DNA of 50,873 bases, taken from the NCBI RefSeq assembly GCF_000226955.1, contig NZ_AGFU01000042.1:1-50873 (forward strand), given 5' to 3'. The DNA comes from Sphingomonas elodea ATCC 31461. GTDB lineage: Bacteria > Pseudomonadota > Alphaproteobacteria > Sphingomonadales > Sphingomonadaceae. Shown one piece after another: positions 8,159 to 17,276 of the stretch (the first letter of the stretch is position 1; each line of letters starts with the position of its first letter). Made by a program: the position numbers and the translations under genes. The notes beneath the pieces are model-generated. The model made no database searches. It saw only the letters and a list, made by a program, of their open reading frames with translations, and was not told the DNA's origin.

Positions 8159-10648
8159 ATGCGGGTTGCGTTGAGCATGCGGTGGATGCAGTCGGCTGCC
8201 ATTGGCGGCCTCGTTGCGCTGGGCGCGTGCAGCGGCGGGGGCGGCGGTGGCGGGGTTGCGACCACGCCTGCACCGGCGCCTGCCCCCGTTCCGACGCCGA
8301 CGCCGTCGCCCACGCCGACACCGTCGCCCACCCCTGCGCCGACTCCCACGCCGACTCCGGCTCCCACGCCCACGCCTTCCCCGACGCCGTCTCCCACGCC
8401 CTCTCCGACGCCGACCCCGACACCAACACCAACACCAACACCAACACCGACCCCGACATCGGCTCCGGCACCCACGCCAACGCCCACGCCCACCATCAAC
8501 TATGATACGGCGGAATATCGGGCGACGGCCGGGGCCGTATCGATGAACGCGCTGGTCGCCTATCGGACGGGCGCGATCGGGACCGGCATCAAGGTCGGCG
8601 TGATCGATTCAGGGATCGACCTGCAGAGCGCCGAGTTCGGCGACTGTTCGGGCGGGCTCGGGGTCGGCACCTGCCGCATCCTCGCCAGCTCCAGCGACCC
8701 TTCGGGCAACGGCTCGATCGACGATGTCGGCGGACACGGCACCGCGGTGGCGTTCACCATCGCCGGGCGGCGCAACGGATCGGGTACCCACGGCGTGGCG
8801 TTCGATGCGCAGCTGGTGGTCGAGCGGGCCGATCAGCCGGGAAGCTGCAACGGCACCGATACCAGTAGCTGCAAATTCTCGGACAGCACGATCGCGCTGG
8901 GGCTGGATCGCGCCCGCCAGGCGGGGGCGCGGGTGGTCAACATCTCGCTCGGCGGGGACTCCTCCTCCAGCACGCTGGCCGCGGCCATCGACCGGGCGAC
9001 CGCCGCCGGGGTGATCGTGGTGATCGCCGCGGGCAATGACGGCGCGGCCAATCCCGATGCCTTCACCAATCCGGCGACCAATGCGGCGATCGCCCGCGGG
9101 CTGGTGATCATCGCCGGCTCGGTGGGCGCCGGCGACATGATCTCCAGCTTCTCGAACCGGGCGGGCACCTCGGCCGGCGTCTATCTCTCCGCGGTGGGCG
9201 AGGGGGTCCGCGCGCCGGATGCGAACAACACGCCGTTCGTCTGGTCGGGCACGTCCTTCTCGGCACCGCAGATCGCCGGCGCGATCGCGCTGCTCGCCCA
9301 GGCCTTTCCCAACCTCACTTCCCGGCAGATCGTCGACCTGCTCTACGCCACCGCGCGCGATGCGGGCGATCCCGGGACCGACGCGGTCTATGGCCGCGGC
9401 ATCCTGGACCTGACCCGCGCCTTCCAGCCGGTCGGCACCACCTCGGTTGCGGGCACCAGCGCGGTGGTTTCCACCGGCATCAACGGCACGCTTTCCGCCG
9501 CAATGGGCGATGCGACGCAGGGCCCGCTGGGCATGGCGGTGCTCGATTCCTTCGGCCGCGCCTTTTCGACCACGCTGAACAACAGCTTCCAGCGCCAGGG
9601 CGTGTCGCGCAACCTGCCGGCGCTGATGGCGGCGCGCGACCGCAGCTTCTCGGTGGGTGGAGACCAGGTCCGCGTGGCGGTGACGCTGGTGCCGACGGTG
9701 GATTCGGTGCGGATCGAGCGGCTCGGCATTTCCAGCCGCGACGCCGGCGTGGCGCGGATGCTGGCAAGCACGGTCAGCGGCCGGCTGGGCGCGCGGGTGC
9801 AGTTCGCCTTCGGTGCCTCGCAAGGGGGCGACGCGCTCACCGCGCAGCTGGCCGGGCGCGACGATCCCGCCTTCCTGATCGCGCACGATCCGCTGGGCGG
9901 GCCGGGGTTCGATGTCGATGTCGGCGGCTCGGCCGCGCTTCGTCGCACCTTCGGCGGCTGGGGCGTGACCCTTGCCAGCGAAGCCGGCGACGTGCTCAGC
10001 CGCTACGACGGCGAGGTGGCGGCGCTGCAGACGCGGTGGCAGCGCTTCGGCTATGGCCGAACCACCGTTGCGCTCGATCGGCGGCTGGGCGGTGTCCGTG
10101 CCAGCCTGGCGCTCACCCGCATGGCGGAAAGCAACACCGTGCTGGGTGCGCGGTTCGGCGCCGGCCTGGGCGCGGCGCGGGCGGACAGCCTGTTCACCGA
10201 TCTCGCGCTGCGCTGGCGCCTGGGGGAGGGGTGGACGCTCGGCGGCGCGCTGCGCAAGGGCTGGACCCATGCCCGGCTGCGCGAAGGCATCCAGGGCGCG
10301 GGTCTGCTGCGGACCAATGCCTGGGCGGCCGATCTCGGCAAGGACGGGCTGTTCGGCGCCGATTCGATCGGGCTGCGCATCGCCCAGCCGCTGCGGGTCG
10401 CGCAGGGCGGCATCGGCCTGATCCTGCCGCAGGGCTGGGACTATGACACGCTCCGCGTCACCAGCTGGTCGCAGCAGCGGATCAACCTCGCCCCGGTCGG
10501 CCGCGAGATCGACTATGAACTCCGCTACCGCTGGAGCTTCCTCGACGGCGATGTGAGCAGCAACCTGTTCCTGCGCCGGCAGCCGGGGAACATCGCGGCG
10601 ATGCCGAGCGACGTCGGTGGCGCGGTGCGGCTGAGCTGGGGCTTCTGA
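8159..10648 (+). CDS. Subtilisin-like (S8) autotransporter with lipoprotein signal and Pro-Thr stalk
   Basis: The 829-residue protein starts at 8159, behind GGGGACAGCT. Residues 1-22 form a signal ending in LVALGAC, a plausible lipobox, followed by a Gly-rich linker. Residues of about 35-115 are a low-complexity Pro-Thr/Ser-Pro stalk. The peptidase S8 domain follows with catalytic Asp in [10 protein letters not shown], His in GGHGTAVAF and Ser in [13 protein letters not shown]. From about residue 550 the sequence looks like an autotransporter beta-barrel and ends in LSWGF with terminal Phe. This predicts a surface-displayed protease delivered by type V secretion, possibly lipid-anchored like neisserial NalP. 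An upstream ATG at 8033 would put the signal internally and is rejected. Confidence 0.9.
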   Translation: MRVALSMRWMQSAAIGGLVALGACSGGGGGGGVATTPAPAPAPVPTPTPSPTPTPSPTPAPTPTPTPAPTPTPSPTPSPTPSPTPTPTPTPTPTPTPTPTSAPAPTPTPTPTINYDTAEYRATAGAVSMNALVAYRTGAIGTGIKVGVIDSGIDLQSAEFGDCSGGLGVGTCRILASSSDPSGNGSIDDVGGHGTAVAFTIAGRRNGSGTHGVAFDAQLVVERADQPGSCNGTDTSSCKFSDSTIALGLDRARQAGARVVNISLGGDSSSSTLAAAIDRATAAGVIVVIAAGNDGAANPDAFTNPATNAAIARGLVIIAGSVGAGDMISSFSNRAGTSAGVYLSAVGEGVRAPDANNTPFVWSGTSFSAPQIAGAIALLAQAFPNLTSRQIVDLLYATARDAGDPGTDAVYGRGILDLTRAFQPVGTTSVAGTSAVVSTGINGTLSAAMGDATQGPLGMAVLDSFGRAFSTTLNNSFQRQGVSRNLPALMAARDRSFSVGGDQVRVAVTLVPTVDSVRIERLGISSRDAGVARMLASTVSGRLGARVQFAFGASQGGDALTAQLAGRDDPAFLIAHDPLGGPGFDVDVGGSAALRRTFGGWGVTLASEAGDVLSRYDGEVAALQTRWQRFGYGRTTVALDRRLGGVRASLALTRMAESNTVLGARFGAGLGAARADSLFTDLALRWRLGEGWTLGGALRKGWTHARLREGIQGAGLLRTNAWAADLGKDGLFGADSIGLRIAQPLRVAQGGIGLILPQGWDYDTLRVTSWSQQRINLAPVGREIDYELRYRWSFLDGDVSSNLFLRRQPGNIAAMPSDVGGAVRLSWGF
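8421..8448 (+). repeat. Hexanucleotide microsatellite inside the protease stalk
   Basis: CACCAA is repeated four times and followed by CACC. It lies within a longer stretch (about 8265-8495) of degenerate CCNACN/CCNTCN hexamers that encode Pro-Thr or Pro-Ser. Because the unit is 6 bases, slippage would change stalk length without breaking the frame. Confidence 0.85.
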
Positions 10649-10707
10649 CGGCGCTTTCCTCGGGCGGGACTGCCGGGTATCGCCGACCTGCCTTGAGGAG
10701 AGACGCC

Positions 10708-11571
10708 ATGATCGACATCGCAAGCGCGCGGCTGACCGCCGCGATCCATCCGCTCGGCGCCGAGCTGTCGTCCCTGCGCGATTCCGCCGGGCGCGAGTTG
10801 ATGACCGACGCCGATCCCGCCTTCTGGACGGGCCATGCGCCGCTGCTGTTCCCGATCGTCGGGCGGCTGGCGGGCGATCGCTACCGGCTCGACGGCCGCG
10901 AGTACAGCCTGCCGCAGCACGGCTTTGCGCGCAGAAGGGATTTCACGCTGGTCGAGCAGGCGGCCGACCGCGCGACCTTCCGGCTGGAGGACGATGACCA
11001 GACGCGCGCCGTCTATCCCTTCGCGTTCCGGCTCGATGCCACCTATCGGCTGGAAGACACCACGCTATGGATCGAGATCGCGGTGACCAACCGCGACAGC
11101 CGTGACATGCCCGCCAGCTTCGGCTTCCACCCGGCCTTTGCCTGGCCGCTGCCCTATGGCCGCCCGCGCGCCGCGCACCGCATCCTGTTCGACGCCCCCG
11201 AATTTTCGAGCCTTCGCTACATCGGCGAAGGCGGCATCGCGGCGGACCGCCGCACCAGCCCCGTCGAGGGGCGAACGCTGCCGCTCTGCGACGACCTGTT
11301 CACCGCCGACGCGCTGATCTGGGACCAGCTGGCCAGCCGGGGCCTGCTGTACGGCGCGGAGGATGGCCCGCAGCTGCGCATCCGCTTCTCCGATACCGGC
11401 CTGCTCGGCATCTGGACCAAGCCGGGCGCGCGCTATGTCTGCGTCGAGCCCTGGTGGGGCATCGCCGATCCGGCGGGCTTCACCGGCGAGATCTGGGACA
11501 AGCCCGGCATCCAGCGGCTCGCCCCCGGCGAGACGCGGCACTTCGGCATGGACGTGACGCTGCTCGACTGA
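10708..11571 (+). CDS. Aldose 1-epimerase family protein
   Basis: The 287-residue protein starts at 10708 behind GAGGAGAGACGCC. It has the galactose mutarotase-like fold signature of the LacX/YeaD type: LGAELSSLRD near the start, FPIVGRLAGDRYRLDGREY, LPQHGFARRRDF (candidate catalytic His), SFGFHPAFAWPLP, and VCVEPWWGIAD with the candidate catalytic Glu. It is shorter than, and only distantly related to, the GalM at 3713-4747. It may act on sugars or phosphosugars; the substrate is not evident. It stands alone between the autotransporter and prfC. Confidence 0.85.
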   Translation: MIDIASARLTAAIHPLGAELSSLRDSAGRELMTDADPAFWTGHAPLLFPIVGRLAGDRYRLDGREYSLPQHGFARRRDFTLVEQAADRATFRLEDDDQTRAVYPFAFRLDATYRLEDTTLWIEIAVTNRDSRDMPASFGFHPAFAWPLPYGRPRAAHRILFDAPEFSSLRYIGEGGIAADRRTSPVEGRTLPLCDDLFTADALIWDQLASRGLLYGAEDGPQLRIRFSDTGLLGIWTKPGARYVCVEPWWGIADPAGFTGEIWDKPGIQRLAPGETRHFGMDVTLLD

Positions 11572-11657
11572 GGGACAGCACGGCGCACTCGCTGCTGGAT
11601 AAAGAACCCGTCACCGACTAAGGCGTGGCGATTCTCCCTCCCGTTCGAAGTACCCGC

Positions 11658-13226
11658 ATGTCCCCCTCCGATCGTCGTACGTTCGCCATCATTTCCCACC
11701 CGGACGCGGGCAAGACCACGCTCACCGAAAAGCTGCTGCTGTTCGGCGGCGCGATCCACCTTGCCGGCGAAGTGAAGGCGCGCGGGGCGGCGCGGCGTGC
11801 GCGCTCGGACTGGATGAAGATCGAGCAGCAGCGCGGCATCTCGGTCACCAGTTCGGTGATGACCTTCGAGCGCGACGGCATCACCTTCAACCTGCTCGAC
11901 ACGCCGGGCCACGAGGACTTTTCGGAAGATACCTACCGCACGCTGACCGCGGTGGACTCGGCGGTGATGGTGATCGACGTCGCCAAGGGCATCGAGAGCC
12001 AGACGCGCAAGCTGTTCGAGGTCTGCCGGCTGCGCAACGTGCCGATCATCACCTTCGTCAACAAGGTGGACCGCGAGGGCCGCGAGGTGTTCGCGACGCT
12101 GGACGAGGTGGCGGAGTTGCTGCAGCTCGACGTGGTGCCGATGACCTGGCCGGTGGGCATGGGCGGCACCTTCGAGGGCATCTACGATCTCGCCACAAAG
12201 CGTCTCCTTCTTCCGGAGGGCGACAGCCGCGAGTTCCACGGTAAGGTGATCCAGACCAGCGGCATCGACGATCCGCAGCTCGATGCGATCGTCTCGCCCG
12301 CCAATCTCGCCAAGCTGCGCGAGGATGTCGAGCTGGCGCAGGCCGGCTATGCCGAGTTCGATGGCGAGGCCTACCGGAACGGCGACATGACGCCGGTCTA
12401 TTTCGGCTCGGCGCTGAAGGAGTTCGGCGTGGATTCGCTGATCGCCGCGATCGCGGAGTTCGCGCCGCCGCCGCACGCGCTGCCGGCCGAGCCCGCGCCG
12501 GTCGAGCCGACCCGTGACGAGGTGACCGGCTTCGTGTTCAAGGTCCAGGCCAACATGGACCCCAACCACCGCGACCGCATCGCGTTCATGCGGCTGGTCT
12601 CGGGCACGTTCAAGCGCGGCATGAAGCTGACGCCGACGGGGCATGGCAAGCCGATCGCGATCCACTCGCCGATCCTGTTCTTCGCCCGCGAGCGCGAACT
12701 GGCCGACGAGGCGTTCCCTGGCGACATCATCGGCATCCCCAACCACGGCACGCTGCGGGTGGGGGATACGCTGTCCGAGCGCGCGGGGGTGCGCTTCACC
12801 GGGCTGCCCAACTTCGCACCGGAAATCCTGCGCCGCGTGGCGCTCAAGGACCCGACCAAGACCAAGCAGCTGCGCAAGGCGCTCGACGACCTTTCCGAAG
12901 AGGGCGTGATCCAGGTCTTCTATCCGGAGATCGGATCGAACTGGATCATCGGCGTGGTCGGCCAGCTGCAGCTGGACGTGCTGCTCAGCCGGCTCGATGC
13001 GGAATACAAGGTCGGCGCGGTGCTCGAGCCTTCGCCCTACGACACCGCGCGCTGGATCTCGGCCGAGGACCCGGCCGCGCTCAAGGAGTTCATGGATCTC
13101 AATCGCGGCGCGCTGGCCAAGGATCGCGACGGCAACCCCGTCTTCCTGGCTAAGTCGGCCTGGGAAGTCGGCTATATCGCCGAGCGCTACAACAAGGTGA
13201 CCTTCGCAGCGACCCGCGAGCGGTAA
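11658..13226 (+). CDS. prfC: Peptide chain release factor 3
   Basis: The 522-residue translational GTPase recycles RF1/RF2 from the ribosome after termination. The start at 11658 (MSPSDRRTFAIISHPDAGKT) matches the family N-terminus; in-frame upstream codons from 11625 are not typical. G1 is HPDAGKTT (14-21), G3 is DTPGHEDFSED, and G4 is NKVDREGRE. An EF-Tu-like domain II follows (GFVFKVQANMDPNHRDRIAF) and then the RF3 C-terminal domain. The length is close to the E. coli protein. Its TAA is directly abutted by the stop of the convergent small gene (13227). Confidence 0.96.
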   Translation: MSPSDRRTFAIISHPDAGKTTLTEKLLLFGGAIHLAGEVKARGAARRARSDWMKIEQQRGISVTSSVMTFERDGITFNLLDTPGHEDFSEDTYRTLTAVDSAVMVIDVAKGIESQTRKLFEVCRLRNVPIITFVNKVDREGREVFATLDEVAELLQLDVVPMTWPVGMGGTFEGIYDLATKRLLLPEGDSREFHGKVIQTSGIDDPQLDAIVSPANLAKLREDVELAQAGYAEFDGEAYRNGDMTPVYFGSALKEFGVDSLIAAIAEFAPPPHALPAEPAPVEPTRDEVTGFVFKVQANMDPNHRDRIAFMRLVSGTFKRGMKLTPTGHGKPIAIHSPILFFARERELADEAFPGDIIGIPNHGTLRVGDTLSERAGVRFTGLPNFAPEILRRVALKDPTKTKQLRKALDDLSEEGVIQVFYPEIGSNWIIGVVGQLQLDVLLSRLDAEYKVGAVLEPSPYDTARWISAEDPAALKEFMDLNRGALAKDRDGNPVFLAKSAWEVGYIAERYNKVTFAATRER

Positions 13227-13466
13227 TCAGGCGGCGACGCGCTGGGGTTCCCGGCCGCGTTCGCCCAGGCCGCTGGCGATCCAGTCGCGGATGCGCTCGG
13301 CGCGGCCGCGATCGGCTTCGAACTTGGCGAGCAGTTCCTCGGCACCCTCGGTGGGGCTGCCGGCGGCGCGCATCATGGCGAGGACTTCCTGCTGGGCGGC
13401 AATGTGGCGCTCGGCGAGCACCACATTCTTCTCGGCTTTGACGAGGTCGGTCGGGGTATAGCTCAT
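13227..13466 (-). CDS. Small helical hypothetical protein
   Basis: The 79-residue protein (MSYTPTDLVKAEKNVVLAER at the start) is strongly helical and charged. It has likely coiled coil over residues 8-65 and no Cys, signal or membrane segment. The ATG at 13466 has no Shine-Dalgarno sequence. A perfect TATAAT (13473-13478, minus strand) ends 6 bases upstream of it, so the mRNA may be leaderless. An inverted repeat overlaps this region. The gene lies downstream of the MFS transporter on the same strand and tail-to-tail with prfC. Function unknown. Confidence 0.65.
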   Translation of the reverse strand: MSYTPTDLVKAEKNVVLAERHIAAQQEVLAMMRAAGSPTEGAEELLAKFEADRGRAERIRDWIASGLGERGREPQRVAA

Positions 13467-13489
13467 GTGGTTATTATAGAGGTAACCAC
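13467..13489 (-). promoter_or_regulatory. Inverted repeat overlapping a TATAAT box, directly before a start codon
   Basis: GTGGTTA (13467-13473) and TAACCAC (13483-13489) form a perfect 7-bp dyad with a 9-base spacer. The minus-strand -10 hexamer TATAAT (13473-13478) lies within it. No good -35 is seen at 17-18 bases (TCCCGC/TTCCCG). The site abuts the ATG at 13466, so a bound protein would block promoter and start together. Confidence 0.5.
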
Positions 13490-13510
13490 GTTGGTGCGGG
13501 AATCGGCTGG

Positions 13511-14770
13511 TCAGTCGACCCAGTCCCGTGCCAGCCGCCGGCTCGCCAGCGCCATCAGGATGCCGGCGACAAGATACAGGCCCAGCCCCGCTGCGATGGC
13601 ATAGCGCAGGCCGTCCGCCGCCCCATACGCAGGGGTCAGCTGCTTGGAGAGCAGGCCGATCACCCAGCTGCCGAGGCCGAGGCCGATCAGGTTGTTGATC
13701 AGCAGGAACGAGGCCGAGGCGGTGGCGCGCATCTGCGGTGGCACCAGGTGCTGGACGGCGGTGAGCACCGGCCCCAGCCATACATAGACCAGCGCCTGCG
13801 GCACCACGAACAGCAGGAACGCCGCCTGCCAGCTGTGCGCGAGCACGCCCGCGACGAACAGTGGCAGGCCCAGCACATAGCAGATCGCGGGCGCCAGCGC
13901 GTACCACTTCCGGTCGCGGCCGCCGAGCCGGTCGCCCAGCCAGCCGCCGAGCAGGATGCCGGCCACGCCGCCGGTGAGCGCCAGCCCGCCGAAGAACTGG
14001 CCGACCTGCGCCAGGTCGAGCTGGAAGCTGCGCAGGATCAGGCTCGGCAGCCAGAAGGCCACGCCATAGCCGCACATCGATCCCGCCGCCGCGCCGAAGG
14101 CGAGCAGCCAGAAGCTCGGCTTGGCGGCCAGGATCGCGAAGACGCGATGGAGCGGGATGGCATCCTTTGCCGGCACGGCGCGCGGCGGATCGCGGACGAT
14201 CCACTTGAACGGCAGCGCGATGGCCAGCCCGAGCAGCCCCACCACGAGGAAGGCGGTGCGCCATTCCACCGTCTGCGCGATATAGCCGCCGAGCAGCGCG
14301 CCGCCGGCCGAGCCGAGCGGGATGCCCAGCGAATAGATCGACAGCGCCCGCGACCGGCGCTCGGCCGGCCAGGCATCGGCGATCAGCGCATAGCTCGGCG
14401 CGACGCCGCCCGCCTCGCCGACGCCGACGCCCAGGCGGTACAGGAACATGGTGGTAAAGGTCTGCGCGGTGCCGCACAGCGCGGTGAAGGCGCTCCACAC
14501 GCCCAGCGACACCGCGATCACCCAGCTGCGGCTGGTGCGGTCCGCCAGCATCGCCAGCGGGATGGCGAGCGTGGAATAGAGCAAAGCGAAGGCGAAGCCG
14601 CCCAGCATGCCCAGCTGCCCGTCGTCGAGCCCCAGATCCGCCTTCACCGGCTGCGCCAGGATCGAGAGGATCTGCCGGTCGAGGAAGTTGAAGATATAGA
14701 CCAGTAGCAGCATCGCGAGGACGAGGCCGCGTGGCGCGGCGGGACGGGTGGGGCTCGGCTGCACGGTCAC
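13511..14770 (-). CDS. MFS transporter, spinster-like
   Basis: The 419-residue protein is a 12-helix major facilitator. The N-terminus carries LVYIFNFLDRQILSILAQ, typical of the spinster/hexuronate-like MFS group. The loop 2-3 signature is present (LAMLADRTSRSWVI), as is YRLGVGVGEAGGVAPSYALI in helix 4. It probably moves a small organic anion or lipid-like solute; the substrate cannot be read from the sequence. The start is GTG at 14770. A second GTG at 14764 is better spaced (6 bases) from GAGGA and may be the true start. A TonB-dependent receptor gene lies just upstream on the same strand, which suggests paired outer- and inner-membrane uptake. Confidence 0.88.
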   Translation of the reverse strand: MTVQPSPTRPAAPRGLVLAMLLLVYIFNFLDRQILSILAQPVKADLGLDDGQLGMLGGFAFALLYSTLAIPLAMLADRTSRSWVIAVSLGVWSAFTALCGTAQTFTTMFLYRLGVGVGEAGGVAPSYALIADAWPAERRSRALSIYSLGIPLGSAGGALLGGYIAQTVEWRTAFLVVGLLGLAIALPFKWIVRDPPRAVPAKDAIPLHRVFAILAAKPSFWLLAFGAAAGSMCGYGVAFWLPSLILRSFQLDLAQVGQFFGGLALTGGVAGILLGGWLGDRLGGRDRKWYALAPAICYVLGLPLFVAGVLAHSWQAAFLLFVVPQALVYVWLGPVLTAVQHLVPPQMRATASASFLLINNLIGLGLGSWVIGLLSKQLTPAYGAADGLRYAIAAGLGLYLVAGILMALASRRLARDWVD

Positions 14771-14802
14771 TCCTCGGCCGGATGGGGTTGGAACAGGGTG
14801 CG

Positions 14803-14827
14803 CCCCTTCCCGCGTCGAGGGAAGGGG
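14803..14827 (-). terminator. Hairpin between the receptor and the MFS gene
   Basis: CCCCTTCCC (14803-14811), loop GCGTCGA, GGGAAGGGG (14819-14827) is a perfect 9-bp stem starting 10 bases after the receptor stop. GCGC continues on both sides with one bulge. It lacks a T-run, so it may be an attenuating or RNA-stabilising hairpin rather than a full terminator. Confidence 0.45.
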
Positions 14828-14836
14828 TGCGCCGCC

Positions 14837-17164
14837 TTAGAACTTCACCGTGCCGGTCACGAACACCTGGCGCGGATTGCCGTAATAGCCGGTAAGCACG
14901 CCTTCCGTCCCCAGCGTGGGCACATAATTGCCCGCGGCGTTGCGCAGGAAGTCGCCGGTATCGGGGTTCTGCGCGAGGAAGTTGTAACCCGAGACGATGT
15001 AGCGCTTGTCGAACAGGTTGCGGCCATGGACGCCGATCGAGAGCCTCTTGTTGATGTCCCAGTTCAGGTTCGCGTCGAACAGGGTGAAGCCCGGCTGGTC
15101 GAGCATCGGCGTGCGCAGCTCGAACTGCTGCGAGGCGCTGCGGTAGGAGGCGGTGAAGCTCGCCGCCACCTGGCCTTCGCTGCCCACCGGCACCGAATAG
15201 CCGATCGTGCCGCTCGCGGTCCAATCGGGGGTGTTCTGGATGCGGCGGCGGCTGGCCACGTCGATGCCGCGCGAATCGATGAAGCGCTTATAGGCAGCGT
15301 CGAGATAGCCGACCGACCAGTTCAGGTTCAGCGTGCCGCCCGGCGCGCCCAGATCGCGCGCGGCGATCAGGTTGCCCTCGAACTCCACGCCGCGCATCCG
15401 CGCCTTGCCGGCGTTGGTGGTGATGCCGATGAAGCTCTGCTGGCCGTTGATCGTCGTGCCGATCGAGCCGGGCACCTGCACATCGGTATAATCGGCATGG
15501 AAGGCGGCCAGCGCGAAGCTCAGCCGGCGATCGAACAGCGACGCCTTGTAGCCGACTTCGTAGCTGGTGACGGTCTCGGGATCGAACGACATGAAATCAT
15601 AGACCTGGGCCGGCGTGCAGGGCGTGCCGGTGGGCGTGCGGCAGGCGCTGGTCTGGCCGCGCGGATCGAAGCCGCCGCCCTTGAAGCCGTCTGCCCAGCT
15701 TGCATAAAGCGTATGGTCGCTGCTCGGCTTGAAGCTGATCGACGCGCGCGGGGTGAATTTCTTGAAATCGGCGCTGCCGCGGAAATCGGAGGTGGTGGCG
15801 AACAGCGCGCCGGTGCCGCCGAAGAAGGGCGAGCCGCCGCCAAGATAGGTCTGGCGCAGCACGCGCGACTGGCGCTGGTCCCAGGTATAGCGGCCGCCGG
15901 CCGAGACGCTGAGCATCGGCGTGACGTCGTAGGTGAAATCGCCGAACACCGCGACGGTGTCGGTGTTCACGTCGCCGAAGGTCAGCGCGGTCACGCCGCC
16001 CGGCAGGCGCACGTCGAACACCGTCTTCGCCGTTGCATCGAGATAGTAGATGCCGAGCAGGCCGGAGAAGCCGCCGGTATTCACCAGCAGCTGCGTTTCC
16101 TGGCTGAACTGCTTGTTGTTGTAGAAGGCCGGCACGTCGACCTGCACCGCGGGCAGGGCGTCGAAGTCGATCGGGGTCGCGCTGTCGTCCTTGCGATAGG
16201 CGGTGATCGAGCGGAAGGTCAGCCAGTCGGCGGCGTGCAGCTCGGCCAGGCCGGTGACGCCCCAGGCCTTCACGTCCTGGCGGGGGCTGACGAGGCCGCC
16301 CTGCGAATCGAACTTGTCGGTGAGCACCGGGGTGCCGCTGACGATGCCGGGGATCAGCCGGTGGCCGCCGCGCGGGTTGCTCTTGTCATGGGTATAGTCA
16401 CCCGAGACGCGGAAGAAGGCGCTGCTGCTGGGAGCATATTCCACCGTGCCGCGCGCGGCCCACAGGTCCTTGTTGTAATTGTCCTCGCCCGTGGTGAGGT
16501 TGGTGCCGAAGCCGCCCCGGCTCAGCCTTGCGCCCGCGGCGCTGACCTTCAGCCCGGTATCGCCGAGCGGCGCGCTGGCGCTCACCACCAGATCGGCCTG
16601 GTTGTACGTGCCATAGGTGCCGCGCACCTGCAGCTGCGGGTCGGCGCCGATCCGCTTGGTCACGTATTTCACCGCGCCGCCGATCGTGTTGCGGCCGTAG
16701 AGCGTGCCCTGCGGTCCGCGCAGCACCTCGATCCGCTCGACGTCGTAGATGTCGAGCACCGCGGCCTGCGGCCGGTTCAGGTACACATCGTCGAGATAGA
16801 GGCCCACGCCTGCCTCAAAACCTGCGACCGGATCCTGCTGGCCGACGCCGCGGATGAAGGCGGACAGCGTGTTGTTGGTGCCGCGTGATACCTCCAGCGA
16901 GACGTTCGGCGCCGATTGCGCAATGTCGGTGATGTCGAGCGCGCCCTGGGCGTTCAGCTGCGCGCCGCTGATCGCGGTGACCGCGATCGGCACGTCGAGC
17001 AGGCTTTCCTCGCGGCGGCGGGCCGTGACGATGATCTCTTCGCTCGGCGCCGACGTCTGGGCGGTCTGGCCGGCGCTCTCGCTGTCCTGCGCAAAGGCCG
17101 GCGTGGCGGCGAGCAGCGCGGCGCTCGCGAGCAGGGCGATACGAACGGAATCGTGCCGTGACAT
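14837..17164 (-). CDS. TonB-dependent outer-membrane receptor
   Basis: The 775-residue receptor starts at 17164 behind GGGGAGGATTACC, with a signal peptide (SVRIALLASAALLAATPAFA). Residues after the signal hold a TonB box-like EEIIVTARRREE, then the plug domain (DVPIAVTAISGAQL, VERIEVLRGPQGTLYGRN, TIGGAVKYVTK). The 22-strand barrel follows and ends in VTGTVKF with terminal Phe. It resembles the large sphingomonad family of receptors for organic ligands rather than a typical siderophore receptor; the ligand is unknown. A divergent TetR gene and an operator within its promoter indicate substrate-induced expression. The MFS gene downstream may complete the uptake route. Confidence 0.93.
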   Translation of the reverse strand: MSRHDSVRIALLASAALLAATPAFAQDSESAGQTAQTSAPSEEIIVTARRREESLLDVPIAVTAISGAQLNAQGALDITDIAQSAPNVSLEVSRGTNNTLSAFIRGVGQQDPVAGFEAGVGLYLDDVYLNRPQAAVLDIYDVERIEVLRGPQGTLYGRNTIGGAVKYVTKRIGADPQLQVRGTYGTYNQADLVVSASAPLGDTGLKVSAAGARLSRGGFGTNLTTGEDNYNKDLWAARGTVEYAPSSSAFFRVSGDYTHDKSNPRGGHRLIPGIVSGTPVLTDKFDSQGGLVSPRQDVKAWGVTGLAELHAADWLTFRSITAYRKDDSATPIDFDALPAVQVDVPAFYNNKQFSQETQLLVNTGGFSGLLGIYYLDATAKTVFDVRLPGGVTALTFGDVNTDTVAVFGDFTYDVTPMLSVSAGGRYTWDQRQSRVLRQTYLGGGSPFFGGTGALFATTSDFRGSADFKKFTPRASISFKPSSDHTLYASWADGFKGGGFDPRGQTSACRTPTGTPCTPAQVYDFMSFDPETVTSYEVGYKASLFDRRLSFALAAFHADYTDVQVPGSIGTTINGQQSFIGITTNAGKARMRGVEFEGNLIAARDLGAPGGTLNLNWSVGYLDAAYKRFIDSRGIDVASRRRIQNTPDWTASGTIGYSVPVGSEGQVAASFTASYRSASQQFELRTPMLDQPGFTLFDANLNWDINKRLSIGVHGRNLFDKRYIVSGYNFLAQNPDTGDFLRNAAGNYVPTLGTEGVLTGYYGNPRQVFVTGTVKF

Positions 17165-17182
17165 GGTAATCCTCCCCTGGTG

Positions 17183-17205
17183 CAACCCGTCGTCAACGCG
17201 GGTTG
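17183..17205. promoter_or_regulatory. Second inverted repeat in the receptor leader
   Basis: CAACCCG (17183-17189) and CGGGTTG (17199-17205) form a perfect 7-bp dyad with a 9-base spacer. It lies between the predicted transcription start of the receptor gene and its ribosome binding site. It shares the AACC/GGTT core with the operator at 17229-17249, so it may be a second site for the same TetR protein or an RNA hairpin. Confidence 0.45.
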
Positions 17206-17221
17206 TAAGCCGTTGGCGGAC

Positions 17222-17250
17222 GTTATACTGAAACCTGAACCGGGTTTCAA
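17222..17250 (-). promoter_or_regulatory. Receptor promoter with TetR-type operator in its spacer
   Basis: On the minus strand, TTGAAA (17245-17250), a 17-base spacer and TATAAC (17222-17227) make a near-consensus housekeeping promoter for the receptor. The spacer carries a perfect dyad TGAAACC-N7-GGTTTCA (17229-17249), covering most of the region from -35 to -10. This is a classical repressor arrangement. The adjacent divergent TetR is the obvious candidate and would also control itself, because a plus-strand TATACT (17224-17229) overlaps the same site. Confidence 0.75.
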
Positions 17251-17276
17251 CTTGGGATTGGAAGGGGAGGCGGAGC

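Noticed and set aside
8265-8495. Repetitive tract that might be read as a CRISPR array or tandem repeat locus
   Set aside because: The repeats are 6-base units with no spacers, and they encode a Pro-Thr stalk in frame with the protease.
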